64,000 nt of DNA, taken from the NCBI RefSeq assembly GCF_004363725.1, contig NZ_SNZF01000005.1, positions 124,001-188,000 on the forward strand, written 5' to 3'. The position numbers and the translations under genes are program-made. The notes below the pieces were generated by a model. It saw only the letters and a program-made list of their open reading frames with translations. It did no database searches and was not told the DNA's origin. This DNA comes from Aquamicrobium defluvii (GTDB lineage Bacteria > Pseudomonadota > Alphaproteobacteria > Rhizobiales > Rhizobiaceae). Below, one piece after another: positions 58,128 to 64,000 of the stretch; the first letter of the stretch is position 1; every line of letters begins with the position of its first letter.

Positions 58128-59540
58128 ATGACCAGCCTGCTTTCCCAGTTCGACATTTCCGAGGATCGCATCCGAACGCTCGTGGCAGACACGCTGCGTG
58201 GCGCGGACGATGGCGAACTGTTCCTCGAACACAGCGAGAACGAATCGCTGATGCTCGACAACGGCAGGCTGAAGACCGCCAACTTCAATACCGACCGCGG
58301 TTTCGGCCTGCGCGCGGTTGCCGGCGAGGCTGTGGGCTACGCCCATTCGAGCGAACTTTCCCATGCCGCCCTGCTGCGCGCCACCGACGCGGTCGCGACC
58401 GTGAGTAACGGGCATGAAGGCACGCTTGCCGATGCGCCGGCGCGCACCAACCGCCATCTCTATTCCGACGAGAACCCTATCCCCGCACCCGGCTTCGAGG
58501 CCAAGGCGAAGCTCCTGCAGGAGATCGACGCTCATCTGCGGAACGCCGACCCGCGCGTGCGGCAGGTGACGGCCTCGCTCTCCTCCTCGTGGCAGCATGT
58601 GGAAATCCTGCGCGGCGACGGGCAGGTCGTGCGCGACATCCGCCCGCTGGTGCGCATGAACGTCGCGGTCGTCGTCGGTGACGGCGACCGGCAGGAAAGC
58701 GGGTCCTACGGCACGGGCGGGCGCAAGGCATTCGGCGAGTTCCTCGCGGAAGAGAACTGGAAATATGCCGCAGGCGAGGCGCTGCGGCAGGCGCTGGTCA
58801 ATCTCCAAGCGGCTCCGGCCCCTGCCGGAACCTTCGACATCGTGCTGGCCAACGGCTGGCCCGGCGTGATGCTGCACGAGGCGGTCGGCCACGGGCTCGA
58901 AGGCGACTTCAACCGCAAGAAGACCTCCGCCTTCGCCGGCCTGATGGGACAACAGGTGGCCGCCAAAGGCGTCACCGTTGTCGATGACGGCACATTTCCC
59001 GAACGCCGCGGCTCGATCACCGTCGACGACGAGGGCACGCCTAGCGCCCACAATGTCCTGATCGAGGACGGAAAGCTCGTCGGCTACATGCAGGACCGGC
59101 AGAACGCCCGGCTGATGGGCATGACGGCAACCGGCAACGGACGCCGCGAGGGGTACGCCCACCGGCCGATGCCGCGCATGACCAACACCTACATGATGTC
59201 CGGCGACAAGACGCCCGAGGAAATCATCGCCTCGGTGAAGAAGGGCATCTACGCCGTATCCTTCGGCGGCGGGCAGGTGGATATCACCTCCGGCAAGTTC
59301 GTGTTCGGCTGCACCGAAGCCTACATGATCGAGGACGGCAAGGTGACGCAGCCGATCAAGGGCGCCATGCTGATCGGCAACGGCCCCGACGCCATGCACC
59401 GCGTCACCATGGTCGGCAACGACATGAAACTCGACACCGGCATCGGCAATTGCGGCAAGGCCGGCCAATGGGTTCCCGTGGGCGTCGGCCAGCCGCATCT
59501 GCGCATGAACCAGATGACGGTTGGCGGCACACAGGTCTGA
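58128..59540 (+). CDS. tldD: Metalloprotease TldD
   Basis: This 470-residue protein of the TldD/PmbA family has the zinc motif HEAVGHGLEGD near residue 255, plus GFGLRAVAGEAVGYAHSSEL and MTNTYMMSGDKTPEEII. With PmbA (TldE) it forms a protease that degrades unfolded peptides and matures some modified peptides. GAGGA lies 6 bases before the ATG. It converges with the RES toxin gene, 6 bases apart. Confidence 0.97.
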   Translation: MTSLLSQFDISEDRIRTLVADTLRGADDGELFLEHSENESLMLDNGRLKTANFNTDRGFGLRAVAGEAVGYAHSSELSHAALLRATDAVATVSNGHEGTLADAPARTNRHLYSDENPIPAPGFEAKAKLLQEIDAHLRNADPRVRQVTASLSSSWQHVEILRGDGQVVRDIRPLVRMNVAVVVGDGDRQESGSYGTGGRKAFGEFLAEENWKYAAGEALRQALVNLQAAPAPAGTFDIVLANGWPGVMLHEAVGHGLEGDFNRKKTSAFAGLMGQQVAAKGVTVVDDGTFPERRGSITVDDEGTPSAHNVLIEDGKLVGYMQDRQNARLMGMTATGNGRREGYAHRPMPRMTNTYMMSGDKTPEEIIASVKKGIYAVSFGGGQVDITSGKFVFGCTEAYMIEDGKVTQPIKGAMLIGNGPDAMHRVTMVGNDMKLDTGIGNCGKAGQWVPVGVGQPHLRMNQMTVGGTQV

Positions 59541-59546
59541 ACGGCG

Positions 59547-60056
59547 TCACATCCACGAGGCGGCTGATCTGGGCAGCCTGTGATCGGGGTCGATGACGGT
59601 AAGTTCCGGCGCGCCCTTGCCGTTCCAGCGCCATAGCGCCACACAGGTGCCGCCCGGAGACATGAAGGACGGGTAGATCACCCCGTCCCACCCTTGCCGC
59701 AAAAGTTTCGCGCGCAGCCTGTGGGTGTCGGGAACCTTGCCGCGATCCATCATGTCGCGCCATTCGCAGGCATGGATCGACGGCTCTATGCTCAGGGCGT
59801 CCAGCGTCTCAGCGTCGGTGAGGTCGGCAAGCCGCGCGCCGGTCAGTTCGAGCCGGGCGATCAGCGCCGGGTGCTGGACGAAGCCCTGATTGTACTCTGC
59901 CCAGGCGGTAGACAATTCGCGCGCGGCATAGATGGCCGGTGCCCCGACCGGGTTCCAGCGCCCGCCGAAACGGGCCGCGCCCTCGCCCGACAAAGGCAGG
60001 TGCGCCCATTGCGGCACGAAAGCGCGCCACAGGGTAAGCGGCGCTTTATCAGGCAT
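59547..60056 (-). CDS. RES-domain toxin (NAD+-consuming)
   Basis: This 169-residue protein has the RES domain: LTLWRAFVPQW, ARFGGRWNPVGAPAIYAARE and STAWAEYNQGF, with conserved Arg, Glu and Ser residues, ending CVALWRWNG. Related toxins (MbcT, RES) degrade NAD+ and stop growth. ATG 60056 overlaps the antitoxin stop by 8 bases, as expected for a coupled toxin-antitoxin pair; the frame upstream of it is not coding. Confidence 0.93.
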   Translation of the reverse strand: MPDKAPLTLWRAFVPQWAHLPLSGEGAARFGGRWNPVGAPAIYAARELSTAWAEYNQGFVQHPALIARLELTGARLADLTDAETLDALSIEPSIHACEWRDMMDRGKVPDTHRLRAKLLRQGWDGVIYPSFMSPGGTCVALWRWNGKGAPELTVIDPDHRLPRSAASWM

Positions 60057-60420
60057 AGACGCCGGAGCGCACAGCCTCCAGATAGGCGAGCACCTTGTCG
60101 GCCTTGCCCTCGCGCACAAGGTCGTAGGCAGTCTTGCCGGCCCAGCCGGGTATTGGCTGGTGCTTGAACCAGATCGCGGCGCGGCGCTCGTCGCCCGACA
60201 TTTCCCCGGCCATCGTCAATATGCGCACGACGGGGCTCAGCGCCGCATCCACCTTGCGCGCGCCGGTTTTGGCGGCCAGCGTGTTGCGGGCGACACCGAT
60301 CAGCGCCGCCAGTTCGGAAAGGGTTACGCCGAGCAATTCCGCCACCCGCCTCGGCGAGAGGAAGGGCGAACCGCCTTCGCCAAAACGCGAAGCATGAAAT
60401 GCAAGAGCCATGGAGGCCAT
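60049..60420 (-). CDS. Xre/MbcA/ParS-type antitoxin
   Basis: This 123-residue antitoxin has an N-terminal Xre-like helix-turn-helix (LSPRRVAELLGVTLSELAAL, IGVARNTLAAK). The C-terminal toxin-binding domain (DUF2384-like) reads ERRAAIWFKHQPIPGWAGKT and AYDLVREGKADKVLAYLEAV. It neutralises the RES toxin and represses its own promoter. A perfect AAGGAGG lies 7 bases before ATG 60420. A palindrome just upstream is its probable operator. Confidence 0.93.
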   Translation of the reverse strand: MASMALAFHASRFGEGGSPFLSPRRVAELLGVTLSELAALIGVARNTLAAKTGARKVDAALSPVVRILTMAGEMSGDERRAAIWFKHQPIPGWAGKTAYDLVREGKADKVLAYLEAVRSGVYA

Positions 60421-60437
60421 AGTTCATCCTCCTTTCA

Positions 60438-60464
60438 TATTTTGAACATCATGTGCTCAAAATA
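60438..60464 (-). promoter_or_regulatory. Operator palindrome of the toxin-antitoxin operon
   Basis: TATTTTGAACA (60438-60448) and TGCTCAAAATA (60454-60464) are inverted repeats with one mismatch in eleven and a 5-base spacer. They lie 18 bases upstream of the antitoxin ATG and just before its ribosome site. The AT-rich arms stand out in GC-rich surroundings. Autoregulation by the Xre-type antitoxin is the natural reading. Confidence 0.7.
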
Positions 60465-60498
60465 AGCGCAAACGGCGCGCATTTCAAGCGCACCGCTT

Positions 60499-61740
60499 TT
60501 ATCGCCTTTTCTTCGGCTTCTCCAGCAGAGCCACGGCCTCGACATGCGCCGACCACAGGAACTGGTCGATGGGTATGACCTGCCTGAGCCGGTAGCCGCC
60601 GGCAAGCAGGATGGCGAGGTCGCGCGCGAGCGTGACGGGATTGCACGATACCGCCGCGACCAGCGGCACATCGGAGCGCGCGATCTGCCGGCACTGGTCT
60701 TCCGCGCCGGCGCGCGGCGGATCGAAGACCAGCCCGTCGAACGCGTTCAGTTCCTTGAAGGTGAGCGGGCGACGGAACAGGTCGCGCTTTTCCGAGGTCA
60801 CCCGCTTCAGGCCGGGTGCGTAACGGAAGCCTCGGTCCAGAGCGGCAAGGGCTGCTGCTTCGCCTTCCACCGCATGCACTTCGGATTTTGCCGCCAGCCG
60901 CAGCGCGAAGCTGCCGCAACCGGCAAAAAGATCGGCCACCTTCTTCGCCCGTGCCAGATGCCGGCCGACCAGATCGGCCATGGTCTGCTCGGCCGGTTCC
61001 GTTGCCTGAAGGAACGAGCCGGGCGGGACCGGAACGGCCGCAGCACCGAACATCACCACCGGCTTCTGCGGCTCGATGATGATCTCGCCATCCACCGACA
61101 GCCGCGCCAGCCCATGGCCGATGACGAAATTGGCCGCGATCTGGCGCTGGCGTTCGCCCATGCGCCCCGAATCGGAAGCGGCGACATCAAGGCCGGATGC
61201 CGTGACGGTTACGGTCATATGGAACGGCTTCGGCGTGGCGCAGATCAGGCTGCCGAGTTCACGCAGCAAATCCAGCGCGCCGACGATCTGCGGAAGCGCG
61301 ATGGGGCATTCGTCAAGGTCGACGATCTGCGTGGACATATGCCGGTTGAAGCCGAGCAGCAGCCCCGCCTCGGTGCGCCGCGCACTCAGCGTCACCCGGC
61401 GGCGCGTATGCGGCGCGCAGGGTACCAGATCGTCCACTTCGCATTCGATGCGCGCGCCTTTCAGGGCATGAACGACCTTGTCGCGCTTCCAGGCGCGGTA
61501 AGCCGAATCCTCAAGATGCTGCAAGGCGCAACCGCCGCAATCGCCGAAGTGGCGGCAGGCGGGCTCGACACGGAGCGGCGATTTCTCCAGCACCGCCATC
61601 AGCGTCGCGCGGTCGCGCTCGCGGGCGGCGGTCACCACCTCGCCAGCCAGCGTGAAGGGGATGAACACCTGCCCGCTTTCGGTATTGGCCACGCCGTCGC
61701 CCTGCGCGCCCAGCCTGTCGATCGTAAAGCGCGCGCTCAT
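60499..61740 (-). CDS. TrmA/RlmD-family RNA m5U methyltransferase with 4Fe-4S site
   Basis: This 413-residue enzyme begins with a TRAM-like domain (FTIDRLGAQGDGVANTESG). A cluster site follows, CRHFGDCGGCALQHL, plus a fourth Cys in DECPIAL. The methyltransferase core has VADLFAGCGSFALRLA, VFDPPRAGAEDQ and the catalytic loop AVSCNPVTLARDL. It probably makes m5U in 23S rRNA (RlmD-like), though tRNA is possible. Its ATG overlaps the tlyA stop (ATGA). Confidence 0.92.
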   Translation of the reverse strand: MSARFTIDRLGAQGDGVANTESGQVFIPFTLAGEVVTAARERDRATLMAVLEKSPLRVEPACRHFGDCGGCALQHLEDSAYRAWKRDKVVHALKGARIECEVDDLVPCAPHTRRRVTLSARRTEAGLLLGFNRHMSTQIVDLDECPIALPQIVGALDLLRELGSLICATPKPFHMTVTVTASGLDVAASDSGRMGERQRQIAANFVIGHGLARLSVDGEIIIEPQKPVVMFGAAAVPVPPGSFLQATEPAEQTMADLVGRHLARAKKVADLFAGCGSFALRLAAKSEVHAVEGEAAALAALDRGFRYAPGLKRVTSEKRDLFRRPLTFKELNAFDGLVFDPPRAGAEDQCRQIARSDVPLVAAVSCNPVTLARDLAILLAGGYRLRQVIPIDQFLWSAHVEAVALLEKPKKRR

Positions 61741-62501
61741 CGGTCTTTCACTCCGGCCAGCAGGAATTCGCGGTTGCCGTCGCCGCCTTCGATGGGCGAC
61801 GGATGCAGCCCGAGGGCGCGCCAGCCCGGCTGGTTGTCCAGCCAGTCGCGCAGGTCGGCAGCGATGCGCTCCCCCTCGTCCGGGTTCTTCAACAGGCCGC
61901 CCTTGCCGATGGCCTCCCTGCCCGCCTCGAATTGCGGCTTGACCAGAAGCACCGCCCGCGCGCCCGATGCGGCCAGTTCCAGAGCTGGCGGCAAGGCGAG
62001 CTTCAGCGAAATGAAGCTGACGTCGGAGACGATGAAATCCGGCGCGCGGCCGCCGAGATTTGCGGCAGCAAGCTCACGCGCGTTCAGCCCTTCGATGGAG
62101 GTGACGCGCGGATCTGCGGCAATCTCCGCGCGCATCTGGCCATGGCCGACATCGATTGCGGTAACGTGAGCGGCACCGCGCTCCAGAAGCACCTGCGTAA
62201 AGCCGCCCGTGGAAGCGCCGATATCGAGCGCCTCGCAGCCGGCCGGGTCGAACCCGAAGCAATCGAGCCCTGCAATCAGCTTGAGCGCCGCGCGCGAGAC
62301 ATAGGCGCGGGCCGGGTCGTCGATCTCGACAGCGGCATCGATGGCAATGGTCCGCCCGGGCTTGTCAGCCACCTCGCCGCCCACGCGCACGGTTCCGCGT
62401 CCGATCGCATCGCGGGCGCGGGATCGGCTGACGAACAGGCCGCGCTCGACGAGCAGTTCATCGAGCCGCAGCCGCCGGCTGGCTGGTGCTTCTGGCTTCA
62501 T
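61737..62501 (-). CDS. tlyA: TlyA family rRNA 2'-O-methyltransferase
   Basis: This 254-residue protein has an N-terminal S4 RNA-binding domain (RLDELLVERGLFVSRSRARDA) and an FtsJ-like methyltransferase domain (ALDIGASTGGFTQVLLERGA, VSDVSFISLKLALPPAL, LVKPQFEAGREAIGKGG). TlyA methylates 16S and 23S rRNA cytidines and affects capreomycin sensitivity in mycobacteria. It is coupled to the RlmD-like gene. It is frequently annotated as a hemolysin, which the domains do not support. Confidence 0.95.
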   Translation of the reverse strand: MKPEAPASRRLRLDELLVERGLFVSRSRARDAIGRGTVRVGGEVADKPGRTIAIDAAVEIDDPARAYVSRAALKLIAGLDCFGFDPAGCEALDIGASTGGFTQVLLERGAAHVTAIDVGHGQMRAEIAADPRVTSIEGLNARELAAANLGGRAPDFIVSDVSFISLKLALPPALELAASGARAVLLVKPQFEAGREAIGKGGLLKNPDEGERIAADLRDWLDNQPGWRALGLHPSPIEGGDGNREFLLAGVKDR

Positions 62502-62542
62502 CCGCCTTCATTGACGAAAGGCGGGCACGAACGCAAGCGCCG

Positions 62543-62821
62543 TCAGCGCGTCTTCCTGCTTTGGGGTGTGATGCGCGGGTCGTCGCGGTAACGGCCATAT
62601 TGAAGGACCTTGAGCGGCTCGCGCTCCTTTTGCCCGACCCCCTGCCCCACGAAAAGAGGCTCTTCGCCCGGCTCGAAACCGCCCCGCAGGTTCCCCATCC
62701 TTGCGGCTACGATCTCCCGCGCCGCTTCGTCGATACGCGCGTCGACGCGCGTCTCCGCGGCGCCATACCCCGTCGTCACCACCACGACCGCCATGCCGTA
62801 GAAAACCGCTTTCACTGCCAT
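62543..62821 (-). CDS. Small exported protein, hypothetical
   Basis: This 92-residue protein starts with a signal peptide (AVKAVFYGMAVVVVTTGYG, cut near GAAET). The remainder is charged (RVDARIDEAAREIVAARMGN, GGFEPGEEPLFVGQGVGQ) with no recognised domain. ATG 62821 has AAGGGG five bases upstream, which supports expression; a GTG one codon earlier is also possible. It stands between dxs and tlyA on the same strand. Confidence 0.6.
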   Translation of the reverse strand: MAVKAVFYGMAVVVVTTGYGAAETRVDARIDEAAREIVAARMGNLRGGFEPGEEPLFVGQGVGQKEREPLKVLQYGRYRDDPRITPQSRKTR

Positions 62822-62984
62822 CACGCCCCTTGCCGGGGCCAGAGCTAACAGCGTGACGTTGAGATTCGGCCAACCGGAAGGGTAAGCGAAACGCCAAAAA
62901 TAAGCGTAAACAGAGCGTTACGACAGAAACGGCAGAAGATGATTCAGGCCGCTCATGCAGTGATTCAAAATTGTTGCGTCAACA

Positions 62985-64000
62985 TCAGGCGCGCCGGACG
63001 CTTTCGACATGGCCAAGCGCGGCGAAGACGGTGCGCACGATGCCGGAACTGTCGAGCCCGGCCTCGGCATACATTTTTTCCGGCGTGCCGTGATCGGTGA
63101 ACGCGTCCGGCAGCACCAGCGGGCGCACCTTCAGGCCGCTTTCCAGAAGCCCTTCATGGGCAAGGAAGTGCAGAACCTGCGTGGCGAAGCCGCCGATGGC
63201 GCCTTCCTCCACCGTCACCAGAATCTCGTGTCCGCGCGCCAACCGGCGCACAAGGTCTTCGTCCAGCGGCTTGGCGAAGCGCGCATCGGCGACCGTGGTG
63301 GAAAGGCCGGCAGCATCCAGCGCTTCGGCTGCCAGCAGGCAGTCAGCCAGCCGCGTGCCGAAGGACAGCAGCGCCACGCGCGAGCCCTGCCGCACGATGC
63401 GGCCCTTGCCGATGGCCAGCATTTCGCCGCGTTCGGGCATGTCGACGCCGACGCCGTTGCCGCGCGGATAGCGGAAGGAGATCGGCCCCTCGTCATAGGC
63501 CGCAGCGGTGCGCACCATATGCCTCAGCTCCGCCTCGTCAGCGGCGGCCATCACCACGAAGCCCGGCAGCGAGGCGAGGAAGGTCGTGTCGAAGGCGCCG
63601 CAATGGGTCGGGCCGTCCGCGCCGACGAAGCCGGCGCGGTCGATGGGAAAACGCACCGGCAGCTTCTGGATCGCCACGTCGTGCACGACCTGATCGTAGG
63701 CCCGTTGCAGGAAGGTGGAATAAATGGCGGCAAAGGGCTTGTAGCCTTCGGTGGCAAGCCCGGCAGCGAAGGTCACGGCATGCTGTTCCGCGATGCCCAC
63801 ATCGAAGGTACGGCTCGGAAACGCCTCGCCGAACAGGTCGAGCCCGGTGCCGGAAGGCATGGCCGCGGTGACGGCGACGATTTTCTCGTCCTCGCGCGCT
63901 TCGCGAATCAGGCTTTCGGCGAACACTTTCGTATAGGCTGGCGCATTGGCCGGAGCCTTGGCCTGCGCACCGGTGATGACGTCGAACCTGTTGACGCCGT
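62985..64000 (-). CDS. dxs: 1-deoxy-D-xylulose-5-phosphate synthase, C-terminal part
   Basis: The frame is open to the right edge, so the N-terminal half is missing. The visible 338 residues hold the transketolase pyrimidine-binding domain ([66 protein letters not shown]) and the C-terminal transketolase domain ([18 protein letters not shown]). DXS condenses pyruvate and glyceraldehyde 3-phosphate in the first MEP-pathway step with thiamine diphosphate. The GTG at 63926 is an internal valine, not a start. Confidence 0.97.
   Translation of the reverse strand, partial: GVNRFDVITGAQAKAPANAPAYTKVFAESLIREAREDEKIVAVTAAMPSGTGLDLFGEAFPSRTFDVGIAEQHAVTFAAGLATEGYKPFAAIYSTFLQRAYDQVVHDVAIQKLPVRFPIDRAGFVGADGPTHCGAFDTTFLASLPGFVVMAAADEAELRHMVRTAAAYDEGPISFRYPRGNGVGVDMPERGEMLAIGKGRIVRQGSRVALLSFGTRLADCLLAAEALDAAGLSTTVADARFAKPLDEDLVRRLARGHEILVTVEEGAIGGFATQVLHFLAHEGLLESGLKVRPLVLPDAFTDHGTPEKMYAEAGLDSSGIVRTVFAALGHVESVRRA

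Noticed and set aside
61737..62501. Hemolysin annotation for the TlyA-like gene
   Set aside because: S4 and FtsJ-like methyltransferase domains are clear; the hemolysin name is historical.

Overview
The window looks like a chromosomal segment of an alphaproteobacterium of the order Hyphomicrobiales (Rhizobiales), most likely a Phyllobacteriaceae/Mesorhizobium-like organism. This rests on high GC, dense gene packing, a CcrM-type GANTC methyltransferase next to mutY, dciA, a DsbA-like gene and smc, and the order tldD - ialB / ctaC - ctaD - ctaB - coxF - ctaG - ctaE - DUF983 - SURF1 - ispH - thrB - rnhA. The genus is an inference. I see no tRNA, rRNA, CRISPR array or insertion sequence.

Region 1 (1-1208) holds the end of a fused ring-cleaving dioxygenase/hydrolase and a small GNAT protein.

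Region 2 (1225-30041) is a polysaccharide locus of about 29 kb. All of its genes but one lie on the minus strand. Read in transcription order it starts with a nucleotide-sugar dehydratase (30041 to 28041). An AT-rich leader follows, then a NusG/RfaH-like antiterminator, a polyprenyl-phosphate sugar transferase that would start the repeat unit, a PglK/MsbA-type ABC exporter, a frameshifted GT4 and a GT2. A single plus-strand DUF2793 gene interrupts the run. Next come a Wzy/ligase-like membrane protein, two GT4 enzymes, a CapK/PaaK-like adenylate-forming protein, a bi-domain oxidoreductase, UDP-GlcNAc 2-epimerase, a heparinase/alginate-lyase-like protein and another GT4. The locus ends with a degenerate nuclease-fold protein, a FecR-like protein, a PHP-type tyrosine phosphatase, the Wza-like exporter, a Wzc-like tyrosine autokinase, a TPR-like protein and a second O-antigen ligase. 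Many junctions are 4-base ATGA/GTGA overlaps, which implies translational coupling.

Region 3 (30364-38388) is core genome: smc, a DsbA-like lipoprotein, dciA, mutY, ccrM and a HAD phosphatase. A bidirectional terminator closes it at 38400-38421.

Region 4 (38434-49246) holds a lipoprotein, thrC, an M16 protease, a GNAT enzyme, a large membrane GGDEF/EAL protein, yqgE, a DsbD-N-like protein, a 1-Cys peroxiredoxin, a rhizobial palindromic intergenic repeat, rnhA and thrB.

Region 5 (49256-57115) holds ispH and the aa3 cytochrome c oxidase operon with its assembly genes. Region 6 (57450-64000) holds ialB, tldD, a RES/Xre toxin-antitoxin pair with a clear operator, an RlmD/TrmA-type RNA methyltransferase, tlyA, a small exported protein and the 3' part of dxs.

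The least explained parts are in the polysaccharide locus: its enzyme combination, the antiterminator with its 16% GC leader, the opposite-strand DUF2793 gene, the frameshifted glycosyltransferase and an exact 18-base tandem duplication.
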